A DNA stretch of 64,000 nt from Channallabes apus (taxonomy: Eukaryota > Chordata > Actinopteri > Siluriformes > Clariidae): NCBI GenBank assembly GCA_030522415.1, contig CM060108.1:40105756-40169755 (forward strand), in the 5' to 3' direction. Every line of letters starts with the position of its first letter. Positions within the stretch are counted from its first letter, which is position 1. The notes under the pieces were generated by a model, which ran no database searches, was not told where the DNA came from, and saw nothing but the letters and a program-made list of their open reading frames with translations. This document shows, piece by piece, positions 44,196 through 53,947 of the stretch. Position numbers and translations under genes: made by a program.

Positions 44196-45109
44196 CACTG
44201 TAAAAATGTTCGTAATTCTAACAGTAAAATACCGTATAAATGCTACAGAAAAAAACGTATTTCACAAAACTTGGGATAACCGTAGAGTTTACACTGAAAA
44301 ACTGTAATTAGTTTTACAGAGTAAGACTTTAAATTTATCAGTTAAAAACATATGAAAATATGGTTTATTGCACAAAGATTTATGATATACTGTATTTATA
44401 AAAAGGAAACTCTCAGAGAAGGTATTTGTTACTAATATCATGAAGCATCAGTTTATATTTTACTAAACCTTTGTTGATAGTTTAAAAATCAGAAAAATAT
44501 CTGCTCTGTAAAAAATAAACTTTAAAAATTTATGGTAAAAAACTGGCAGCTGTGGTTCCCAGAAATTTACCATAAAAAATACAGTAGCAACGTTATTGTT
44601 TGTACGGGACTGCACTCATTATACTGTATATTTAATGAATATTAATAGTTTTTTCTACGGTTTATAGCCGTCTAATTTACATTAACCAAGGACTTCAAAT
44701 GTGTGAATGGTATTTCACCCTTTGATGACTGTGGCGAGGACAGCCGCTAGCACGCGCCACTTTACCCGCCGCCACCGCCGTACTTAGATTGTCTGCCCAA
44801 AAAAATGTTCACCCTGACAGTTGTATATTTGATTTTGAGAATTTAAATATTGTTTTGCTGTCTTTATTAAAAAATACATGGGACCATGCTGATGTCCGAG
44901 TCTTGAATAACTTGAATAATACAAAAAATTTAATCTGTAAAAAAACTTACGGTAAACGTCTGACAACCACAGCTGCCATTTTTTACCGTAAAAATTTACG
45001 GTTTTTTTTTTTTTCACAGTGCAATAACGGTGCTACCGTATTTTTTACAGTAGAATTCTGGCAACTGCCGTTTTTTTACCGGAAAATGTACTATTTATTT
45101 TTTACAGGG
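44196..45109. mobile_element. DNA element rich in TTTACGGTAAA-type repeats
   Basis: Begins CACTGTAAAAATG after TA and ends TATTTTTTACAGGG before TA. Interior has many copies of CGGTAAAAA / TTTTTACAGTA in both orientations and a CpG-rich patch at 44725-44785. Related by terminus to 22684-24048. No ORF beyond chance. Confidence 0.5.
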
Positions 45110-45643
45110 TATGGTGGCCCAGAAGGTCAAGACACATCTCTCTCTCTGTGTGTGTGTGCGTGTGTGTGTGTGACCGCTCTGTTACCTGAGCTCATTATGT
45201 ACATTTATTTATGTGTTTGTCTGTAAGGTGGCGACACGACACTGATTTATTCACTTTTAGACAAAACAAGTTTAAAAAATATTATTTCTAAAGTTTCCCA
45301 ATATGTCTTTCAGTAAAGATTTGCATTTAATGTTCTATGTTCCCAAAATATTTTTCGCTTCATACACACATTAAGATAAATTGATCTAGAGAGATTAGAG
45401 AGTTACATCATCACATAGCAGTTATTGTCTGACTCTCACTTTGATATTATTGATGCTTTACATTTAATATCTCTACAGATTTTCATCCTCATCATTTAAA
45501 TAACTTAAACATTTATAAACACTGTGACTTTAGTCCTGATGTGTTTAGTGTCGTGACTGAGAGAGTAATAGTGTTTTACTGTAGAGGTGATTTGTGTAGT
45601 AAAGACTACTTCACATTCTCATACTGTATTTAATCTCTAACAG
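45110..45643 (+). repeat. FcRL duplicated unit, intron between D1 and D2 (copy B)
   Basis: Follows the intron of copy A (27190-27675) closely: GACCGCTCT.., TATGTACATTTATTTATGTG, GGTGGCGACACGACACTGAT, to the acceptor. Confidence 0.8.
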
Positions 45644-45943
45644 AAAAACCTAAAGCTGTGATCACATCAAGTCCTGAAGGAGACGTCCTGACAGGAAACC
45701 CAGTGACTCTGTACTGTACACTGAATGTGCAGTCTACTGGATGGAAGTTTTACTGGATCACACCCTCACGGAGGACTGAGACTGCAGCACAGTACTACCC
45801 CTACTACTCCTACTACTACTACTCCTACTACACCATCAGCTCAGTTAGTGTCTCTGATGGAGGTCGGTACAGGTGCAGAGCTGGAAGAGGAAACCCAGTC
45901 TACTACACAGACTACAGTGATGTACTCTGGGTAAATGTTATTG
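45644..45943 (+). CDS. FcRL exon D2b: Ig domain with Tyr-rich insertion
   Basis: 100-codon exon, acceptor CTAACAG, donor ATTG|GTGAGT. EKPKAVITSSPEGDVLTGNP, first Cys in LYCTLN, Trp in GWKFYW, then QYYPYYSYYYYSYYTI, produced by a TAC/TCC repeat at about 45790-45835, where D2a has an acidic stretch and D2c has NNETKTET. SVSVSDGGRYRCRAGRGNPV follows. The strand containing the repeat would be an exposed loop. Confidence 0.85.
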
Positions 45944-46175
45944 GTGAGTAAGAGACTTTCTGTTAAGTGATTGTGTAAAACACTATGCTATCATCATCAC
46001 AATACAGTAACATTTACACAGTTAGACACAGAGAAGTGTTTCCTGTAGATGATTGTATTAAAGTTAAAGAGAGACAGTGTGAGCACGGCTGAGCAGCGCC
46101 GGTGTGAGCTGAGCTGGAAATCAAGTGGAACAACACGAGTTTGTAGATGAAGTAATATGATCAATCAACACTAGA
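45944..46175 (+). repeat. FcRL duplicated unit, 3' intron (copy B)
   Basis: 45944-46140 matches 27955-28160. It ends at a 16-bp direct repeat tagatgaagtaatatg (46144-46159, 46172-46187) where the LINE fragment begins. Confidence 0.7.
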
Positions 46176-46179
46176 TGAA

Positions 46180-47014
46180 GTAATATGCTCTGGTCCCATC
46201 CCAATGAGACGTGGCGACATAGCTTACAGCAGGTTATGGTCGCTGAACCGCTGGATGTCCAGGTGGTGCTCCGAAAATAATGTGGGCTACATAGATACAG
46301 TAATTGGAAGACCTTTGAGGGCAAAGCTGGCCTGATAGGGCGGGACGGTGTCCATCCCACTCGGGAAGGTGCTGCTCTCATTTCCTGTAGTATAGCTCAT
46401 AGTCTCAGTAGAGGTCTAGTTAATCAGTGACAATCCAGAGCCCAGGCCAGGGAGCAGACAGACAGGCTAAACCAACCGTCTGCTAGCTGCATAGAGTCGT
46501 CACTCAGGGTTCACCATATTGAGACTGTGTCTGTTCCCGGATCTAAGCAAAAATGTAGAAAGGCTCAAAGTCTGTTTTAATAATTTAATTAACATAAAGA
46601 TCACAAACTCTGATCTGAAGCTAGGATTGTTAAATATTAGATCTCTCGCATCAAAAGTGGAAAAGCAGTTATTGTTAATGAAATTATCACAGATCAGGCG
46701 TTTGATATACTCTGTTTAACTGAAACATGGGTTAAACAGGATGAGTATGTAGCTCTAAATGAAGCTAGTCCTCCTGGATACAGCTACATACACCAGCCTC
46801 GGGTTAACTGGTAGAGGAGGAGGCGTCGTTATTCATAATGATAATCTGTCTATCGTACAAAAACACGGACACAAATTTAACTCATTTGAAATTCTTTATA
46901 GTAACATAGGTTTAGCTACAAATATGAAGTCAGCTCAGTCGATCCCGATAAAAATCATTTACAGACCTCCAGGGCCAAATTTTGAATTTCTCAGTGATTT
47001 TGCAGATTTCATCT
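46180..47014 (+). pseudogene. L2-type LINE fragment: ORF1 esterase end and ORF2 endonuclease
   Basis: First 200 bp show, in broken frames, the end of an esterase-type ORF1 (NWKTFEGKAGLIGRDGVHPT, REGAALIS). Then ORF2 starts: LGLLNIRSLASKV, DILCLTETWVKQ, GGGVVIHND and IKIIYRPPGPN, the apurinic endonuclease N-terminal half. It stops abruptly at 47014, so RT is absent; no poly-A or tail repeat. It lies exactly between FcRL copies B and C. Confidence 0.8.
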
Positions 47015-47017
47015 CTA

Positions 47018-47298
47018 ACACACTGTAGTTAAAGCACAGATAGTGTAGAAGATGTGAATTGTCAGTACAGTAAGATTATTTAGTGTTGAGTATGTATTTA
47101 AAATTGTAATCTACATTTACTTGTTGTTGAGTTTAATTATTTACATGTGAGCAGATTTATTGCATCAACACTCTCAATGGGTACAAACATGTTCGATTAT
47201 TTTTTTCAATGTTAATACTTACTAATAGTAATAGTTGTTACTTGATTAAATAATTGTTTTTGAAATTTTGTATTTATGTGACTTTCTTTTCCTTACAG
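47018..47298 (+). repeat. FcRL duplicated unit, intronic 5' part (copy C)
   Basis: Starts ACACTGTAGTTAAAGCACAG as in copy A at 26569 and runs to the D1c acceptor with more divergence than A versus B. Confidence 0.7.
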
Positions 47299-47565
47299 AG
47301 AGTCCTAAACCTGTGGTGGTTATAAAGCCTGATACACAAGTGTACAGAGGAGAGAGAGTGACTTTCAGGTGTGACATACAGAAAGGAGGAGACACTGAGT
47401 GGACATACAGCTGGTATAAGAATCATAACACACATGACACAACACAGGAGTTCAGTATCAGCTCAGTTAGAGACTCTGACGGGGGTAAATACACCTGCAG
47501 GGGGTCGAGGAGAAGAGACTCTCAGCTCTCACAGATCAGTGATCCTGTTACACTCTCTGTATCAG
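47299..47565 (+). CDS. FcRL exon D1c: intact Ig domain
   Basis: 89-codon exon, acceptor TTTTCCTTACAG, donor TCAG|GTGAGT (intact). ESPKPVVVIKPDTQVYRGER, first Cys in TFRCDIQ, Trp in YSWYKNH, second Cys in GKYTCRG, ends TLSVSG. The only D1 copy with both core cysteines and a normal donor, so likely the functional D1. Confidence 0.88.
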
Positions 47566-47973
47566 GTGAGTGTATGTTTTCACTCATTTCAGATTTTGTT
47601 CCAGATTTTATTTTATGTGATTTTCACTCTTATTTTAATGAAATCAATACATTTGATTTGTAAAAAAAAAAAAAAAAAAAACATTATAACTTATTAGCTA
47701 CTGTATCTCAATTGATCTGACAATTTTATTCAGCTATTATATATAAAGTGTTAAAAAAGACATCCAGAATTATCTTTTCATCCTAACAATCACAATGATT
47801 TTACTGCTGTCAGGATAAAAGGGATGCAGGAACGGCATCATCACATAACTATAGAGGAACCGCAGAAAGGACAGATGCAATATACTGCACAGACAACTCA
47901 AACCAGAAGTTAACAGGACAGAATCACCTTAGTAGATCAGATCAGATACGAGAAAGACATGAGAAAATCCTGA
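47566..47973. other. Intron after D1c, first part
   Basis: Poly-A run at 47661-47681; nothing else recognised. Together with 51336-51500 it may be one older sequence later split by the element at 47974-51335. Confidence 0.4.
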
Positions 47974-48229
47974 CCCACACGGAAAGAACCTATATAAACA
48001 TATATGTTTTAATATAGGTTTTGATATAGGTTTTTAATATATGTGACATATATAAAATTGGCCGTTTTCCTATATTATATGTGCATATATGCACCTATAT
48101 GTTTACCTAGATTAGTAAAAAAAATCCATAGCTGCTAGACAACATAAATAAAAGCCCAAAATGTAGAAATAAATTTTTTTTATTTTCTTAAGAACAATCA
48201 ACTAGTAAAAGAACAAAAACATGACAAAA

Positions 48230-48347
48230 AACAGGAACAGGAAGAAAAAAAAATATTTTGTGGATCTTCCCAGCTCCGTGAGCTTTGAATTGATAGATGT
48301 GCCTATCTGCCTTCGGGTGGCTGCCGGCCACTTCTTCAATGTAGCAT
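48230..48347 (-). pseudogene. BEN-domain C-terminal exon
   Basis: After a good acceptor (TTGTCTTCTCTAG, exon from 48347) the minus strand reads ATLKKWPAATRRQIGTSINS-KLTELGR, close to the C-terminal half of a BEN domain (a DNA- or protein-binding fold). Stop is further into the A/T-rich region. Assignment rests on the recalled pattern 'LxKWPxAxRxxIGxxINxK'. Confidence 0.5.
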
Positions 48348-48734
48348 CTAGAGAAGACAAAAATAATAAGACAGTATAATAATAATAAATGATTATTTAT
48401 TAAAACTTCAGACGACAACAATTAGTGCCACGAGGTTATTTGCAACACTATATGTTCTACAAAATAGAGGACTACACACCCTACAGCGCAATACCCCAGA
48501 AATATGGCTTTAGAAGAGGAAAGGTAGGATTAAGAAGTGCGCAAGTGAAGAATTAGTATTATAGGTACCAAGCAGATACAGTAACAATAATGGGTGCCTT
48601 ACCTTATGCAGTCTCCATTGATGGCTAATAAACATTGATACAAGTAGGCTATGGTTAAAGTGGAACTTATAAAGTCTTAAATTATTTTTTTCCCTTCTCA
48701 ACGCATTATGCATTTACTCACCAATAATGGCTAC

Positions 48735-48873
48735 CTTTTTAATTTGGTCCAGTCTCCAATTCGAAGGTGCCCAGCAGCAGATTCCGTACCATGGCAGTAG
48801 CAGAGGTGGCAAGGCGGGCTGCTCTCCACGCTTCTGCCTGGCAAAACACCCCAGAGCCCTTTATAACTTCAAT
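48735..48873 (-). pseudogene. BEN-domain N-terminal exon
   Basis: Minus-strand exon between acceptor ATTATTTTTCAG and donor AAAAAG|GTAGCC: IEVIKGSGVFCQAEAWRAAR-LATSATAMVRNLLLGTFELE. The frame stops four codons before the donor, so there is a one-base lesion near the end. It is followed, 390 bp on, by the C-terminal BEN exon. Confidence 0.5.
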
Positions 48874-48989
48874 CTGAAAAATAATTTCACATCACAATAT
48901 AAATTTATTGGCAACTTTTAGAAACTTTTCATGTTTCATACTGATTCTCATGTTTAGCTTCCCAATAGTTAATAGGATTTTATGTATAA

Positions 48990-49475
48990 ATGCAGATTAA
49001 TGATAAAGATACATGCAGGGTAAAACTGCAACAGGAACAGTACAAAATAAAAACTGAAAAAAGACGGACATTCAGAGTAAAACAGTGCAAGATAAAAAAA
49101 AAAACTGTACAAAACATATATGCAGGGTAAGCATTGGTGGGAGCAATGTCCAAGCAGTGTAGAGAAATATTTCTGTACGACTTCATTGTTTTGTGCTGTG
49201 TAGTATAGTATTGTAATAGCTGATGAGAGTGATCAACTCCCCATGTGCTGGTTGTACGCAGTCACAGGAAATGTCTTTGTAGTCCATGTACCTTGTAATT
49301 TCACCCTCATCTTCACCGCGTCTACTGTATAAGCAGAATAGATGGTACAACAGGTAGATACTTCTCGTGTGTCCATCCACTTCACAAATACAAGAGGTCC
49401 ATCTGAACGGAGCTTGCGTGTCCTGATGTGAGGGGCTGGTGAAGGCAAGGGTGATGCAGACACATTCCTAAAAAC
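48990..49475 (-). pseudogene. piggyBac-like transposase C-terminal remnant
   Basis: Minus-strand frame after a TTTTTAG acceptor-like site: PLVFVKWMDTREVSTCCTIY, RVKLQGTWTTKTFPV, AYNQHMG, then a one-base deletion and VDHSHQLLQYYTTQHKTMKS, SLHCLDIAPTNAYPAYM. 'YNxHMGGVDxSDQL..YY....K..' is the hallmark of piggyBac DDE transposases. Lies in the BEN intron; frameshifted and truncated. Confidence 0.65.
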
Positions 49476-50355
49476 AAATAAATAAAAAAATGTTAGCCTA
49501 TACTGTTCAGAGTAAATGGATGTGCAATTAATATGGATGCACAATATATACAGTACAGAGATGACCAAAAAATTTATCCACACTTCAACATGAAAAATAT
49601 ACATCTCTCTTCTGTAGGTCACATGACAGCATCAATGATGGTGATAGATAATACTACACACTGCTGCCATAATTCAATTTGAGTTTTAAAAAAGGCCATA
49701 GATAACAATTGTGAAAGTGTGTATACATTTTTGTGCCCCTCTGTATTTTTGATGGGCAATAGGCTGGGCAAATATCTGTTGATGGACAACAGACCATGTA
49801 GTGGATCTCAAACATTTACAACTGAGACATTAGCAAACACCATCCATTGGACATTACACACATATTGAACACATTCTAAACAATTACATCATATCAGGCA
49901 TTTGTGAATACACGCTAAACAAAAGGGATTATATACATTTACACCAAAGAAATATTCATAAGCATCACTTAGCTACATAAGGCTGTATTTTAGCCACCTG
50001 GAACTAGCTTGTTTGTGCTAAATAACATTACCGATAGCAGTGTTATAAGCTAACCAAAACAGAGCCAAATATATATTAGCAACCATAATCTAAAGCTATC
50101 CAAAACAAGGTGAAATACATTAGAACATTTATAAACATCTGTAAACTCCATAAAGCATTAGCTTAGCCACCGGGAAATATCATGTTTGTGCTACATGAGG
50201 CAGCATGTTAGCATGATTTACCTAAACTATATAAATGGCATTGAAAGCCAACATGTCACACAAGCTGACAAGAGCTAGCTGTAGTGAGGAAAATATTTAC
50301 TAATATTAGTTTAATATTATCAGAATAAGAGTTATATAAGACTTAATAACTTACC

Positions 50356-50505
50356 CAGTGTAGCATGGGTCTATTCTCTGTTCAAAATGCTCCCGTTCGG
50401 CGTCGGAGTCACACAGTCTTCTTCTGAGGTAAATGTAAACTCCTCCCACTTTCCAGGAGTTTCCTCGGATGTGTAAGCGCGTGCCATCTTCCAAAACGTG
50501 CAGAA
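50356..50505 (-). pseudogene. Exon-like segment of the TIR element
   Basis: Minus strand reads VLEDGTRLHIRGNSWKVGGV-YIYLRRRLCDSDAEREHFEQ and ends CYTG|GTAAGT. No in-frame ATG nearby. Product not recognised; probably the N-terminal exon of the BEN-like gene. Confidence 0.35.
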
Positions 50506-51049
50506 AACTCACTGAATCTGAGTGTTTTCAAACCTGTCTCTGTGTGTGTGTGTGTGTTGATCAGGACCTGTGTCAGGGGGAGTGGCCTAGTATGTAAATT
50601 ACCCTGGCTGATTTCCGTGTGATTGGCGTGTGGGCGTGTCCAGCCTTGAGTTATTAGCAGATAAGTGCGACAGAAATTCTGTGCCTCTCCTTGGTTTCAT
50701 ACGGATTACATAAACTGAGAATATTTGTTTTCAATGTGACTTGCATCATTTAAAAGTAGACACTTTAAGATATATAGATATATTTCTCATTTCTTATTTC
50801 AGTTAATTTTAGTGACGTGTTTCAAAAAGATTTTCACGGAGACTGAGGTTTCATATATGTGCATATATCCTCATATACTGTATGTGGGCAATTAGGATAC
50901 CAATTTCATGTGTCCGCACATAAGTTTTTTGCATTTTTTTAAAGTTAGTTCTTAGTTATTGCCTTGATAATAGAAAATATGAGCTAGGCATCATGTATGA
51001 CAGTTGCCAAAGTGAGATATGAGCTAAAATGACCAGATCCTGCCATAGG

Positions 51050-51320
51050 AGACATATCTTGTATGTACATATAGGGCTTATATGTGGATATAAAGAAGCA
51101 ATACAGGAGACCTATATGGCCTGTATATGCACATATATGCATCTCAATGTTGCCTACATGTGGCATATATACGCATATATGCAGCATATATATTATCAAA
51201 TATATGCATATATACTGCATATAGGTTTAATATATGCGCATATATCCTCATATAGGTGCGGTTATATGCGCATATATACTGCATATAGGTTTCATATATG
51301 CGCATATATCCTCATATAGG
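51050..51320. repeat. Subterminal TATATGCGCATATAT tandem repeat
   Basis: A unit of roughly 60 bp (ATGCGCATATATCCTCATATAGG...ACTGCATATAGGTTT) occurs twice between 51200 and 51320, and shorter forms extend to 51050 and appear inverted at 47985-48110. Confidence 0.75.
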
Positions 51321-51335
51321 TTCTTTCCATGTGGG

Positions 51336-51990
51336 GAGGCTTAAATAATGAAGCTAATCAGGATAATACTGAACACCTGTGAATTCTTAAACCGAAAACA
51401 CTCAACAAGAGTGTAATAAAAGTCCCAAGCACCAAACACACCCGGTCAAACACAACATACAGGCACATAGCGGTCACCCCTCACACCTGCCAAAGATTTA
51501 AAAATTCCACTGCTGGTTGTTTGTTTCTTTTAAGGCACAAATTTTGTAAATTTGAAACTTCAGAGATTCAGACGTGATTTATTAAACATGACATGAATGA
51601 GCTTTACACTTACATTAAGTGCAATCATTAGTGTCATTAGTGTTTATATGCAGTATATTGTCTACTGAATTGTGAACTTAGTATTCTGCAAGAAGAATGG
51701 CTCAAAATCGCTCTGGCTACTGTGCGCAGGACTTGTATAAACATCACATCCCTGTAACCTTTAATATAAACAAAGTATCTGATTGTTTAATTACACAGAA
51801 AGATAAAAGTTCTGTTTATGTCAGAAAGGTAAATTCAGCTCTTCATCATTTCATATTAACAGAAAAACCATAATGTATGTCTGATGAACACACAGTATGT
51901 TAGAAACTCTAATCATGACAAGAAACTCGTCTAATTTCAAAACATAAATCTACAGTGCCCCAACTCACCTCAACTCTCCTGTTTTACACC
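51336..51990. other. Intron stretch with a stray Tc1 fragment
   Basis: 51681-51738 repeats 52453-52511 (ATTCTGCAAGAAGAATGGCT...), part of a Tc1 transposase gene. The rest is unassigned. Confidence 0.6.
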
Positions 51991-52626
51991 AAAACTGTTC
52001 ATCAGAAACTCTACAGGGTCAATGTATATGGCCGGGCTGCTATAGCCAAACCTTTTGATTTCAATGGTGCCAGCAGCGAAAATTTTGGGCTGTAGACAAT
52101 GTGAAACTTGTATTCTTCTCCGATGAGTCCACCTTCACTGTCTTCCCCACATCCGGCAGAGTTACGGTGTGGAGAAGCCCTAAAGAAGCATACCGCCCAG
52201 ACTGTTGCATGCCCAGAGTGAAGCTTGGGGGTGGATCAGTGATGGTTTGGGCTGCAATATCATGGCATTCCCTAGGCCCAATATTTTTGCTAGATGGGTC
52301 ACTGCCAAGGACTACCGAACCATTCTGTAGGACAATCTCTCATGGCCTGCACAGTCACCAGATCTAAATAATATTGAGCCACTTTGCGGTGTTTGTGAGA
52401 AGCGAGTCAGGAAATGTTTTCCTCCACCAGCATCAATTAGTGACCTGGCCACTATTCTGCAAGAAGAATGGCTCAAAATCGCTCTGGCTACTGTGCGCAG
52501 GACTTGTACAGTATCTGTCATTCCCAAGACGAATTGATGCTATATTGGCCGAAAAAGGTTGTACACCATACTAATTAATTATTGTGGTCTAAAACCAGTA
52601 GTTTCAGTTTCATTGTCAAACCCCTG
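51990..52626 (+). pseudogene. Tc1 transposase remnant
   Basis: Shows FSDESTFTVFPTSGRVTVWR, VKLGGGSVMVWAAISW and then, after an internal deletion, a PAQSPDLNNIEPL-like catalytic-Glu block and LQEEWLKIALATV. Right end GTCAAACCCCTG followed by TA. The N-terminus and left end are missing; multiple frameshifts. Confidence 0.75.
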
Positions 52627-52961
52627 TACATACAGGTCCTTCTCAAAAAATTAGCATATTGTGATGAAGTTTCTTATTTTCTGTAATGTTCTGATAAACA
52701 TTAGACTTTCATATATTTAAGATTCGTTACACACAAACTGAAGTAGTTCAAGCCTTTTATTGTTTTAATATTGATGATTGTGGCATACAGCTCTTGAAAA
52801 CCCAAAATCCCTATCTCAAAAAATTAGCATATCATGAAAAGGTTCTCTAAACGAGCTATTAACCTAATCATCTGAATCAACTAATTAACTCTAAACACCT
52901 GCAAAAGATTCCTGAGGCTTTTAAAAATTCCCAGCCTGGTTCATTACTCAAAACTGCAATC

Positions 52962-53770
52962 ATGGGTAAGACTGCCGACCTGACTGCTGTCCAGAAGGCC
53001 ATCATTGACACCCTCAAGCAAGAGGGTAAGACACAGAAAGAAATTTCTGAACGAATAGGCTGTTCCCAGAGTGCTGTATCAAGGCACCTCAGTGGGAAGT
53101 CTGTGGGAAGTCTGTGGGAAGGAGAAAGTGTGGCAGAAAACGCTGCACAACGAGAAGAGGTGACCGGGCCCTGAGGAAGATTGTGGAGAAGGACCGATTC
53201 CAGACCTTGGGGGACCTGCGGAAGCAGTGGACTGAGTCTGGAGTAGAAACATCCAGAGCCACCGTGTACAGGCGTGTGCAGGAAATGGGCTACAGGTTGC
53301 AAATTTTGCATGTCATTCGGAAATCAAGGTGCCAGAGTCTGGAGGAAGACTGGGGAGAGGGAAATGCCAAAATGCCTGAAGTCCAGTGTCAAGTACCCAC
53401 AGTCAGTGATAGTCTGGGGTGCCATGTCAGCTGCTGGTGTTGGTCCACTGTGTTTTATCAAGGGCAGGGTCAATGCAGCTAGCTATCAGGAGATTTTGGA
53501 GCACTTCATGCTTCCATCTGCTGAAAAGCTTTATGGAGATGAAGATTTAATTTTTCAGCATGACCTGGCACCTGCTCACAGTGCCAAAACCACTGGTAAA
53601 TAGTTTACTGATCATGGTATTACTGTGCTCAATTGGCCTGCCAACTCTCCTGACCTGAAGCCCATAGAGAATCTGTGGGATATTGTGAAGAGAAAGTTGA
53701 GAGACACAAGACACAAGAATCTGCAAAAGGATTCCCGACCAAGTATTGAGTGCAGAACTGAACATAATTA
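52962..53770 (+). pseudogene. Outer Tc1 transposase, broken
   Basis: ATG at 52962: MGKTADLTAVQKAIIDTLKQ, ISERIGCSQSAVSRHLSGK (helix-turn-helix), a frameshift into GRRKCGRKRCTTRRGDRALR, SGVETSRATVYRRVQEMGYR, then a deletion that removes the first catalytic Asp block, and in another frame FGNQGARVWRKTG, SVIVWGAMSAAGVGPLCFIK, the second Asp region FQHDLAPAHS and the Glu block NSPDLKPIENLWDIVKRKL. At least three frame changes; no function. Confidence 0.85.
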
Positions 53771-53947
53771 TTTGAAGGTTGACTTTTTTTTTTATATTAA
53801 AAACACTTTTCTTTTATTGATCGGATGAAATATGCTAATTTTTTGAGATAGGGATTTTGGGTTTTCATGAGCTGTATGCAACAATCATCAATATTTAAAC
53901 AATAAAAGGCTTGAACTACTTCAGTTGTGTGTAATGAATCTAAAATA

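Larger units (their letters stand above)
47974..51335 (-). mobile_element. 3.4-kb terminal-inverted-repeat element with BEN-like and piggyBac-like coding remnants
   Basis: Ends are CCCACACGGAAAGAACCTAT at the left and, read in reverse, CCCACATGGAAAGAACCTAT at the right, with GA on both outer sides. Subterminal regions are built of TATATGCGCATATAT-like repeats. Minus-strand coding remnants: exon-like 50356-50505, piggyBac-like 48990-49475, BEN-like 48735-48873 and 48230-48347. The superfamily is unresolved: no TTAA duplication is present as piggyBac would need. Confidence 0.6.

Noticed and set aside
51050..51320. CRISPR-like regular repeats
   Set aside because: The units are AT-rich palindromic subterminal transposon repeats without unique spacers, in a vertebrate genome.
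47974..51335. Calling the element a canonical piggyBac transposon
   Set aside because: No TTAA target duplication at either end, and the transposase remnant lies inside an intron-like region, so it may be a separate insertion.
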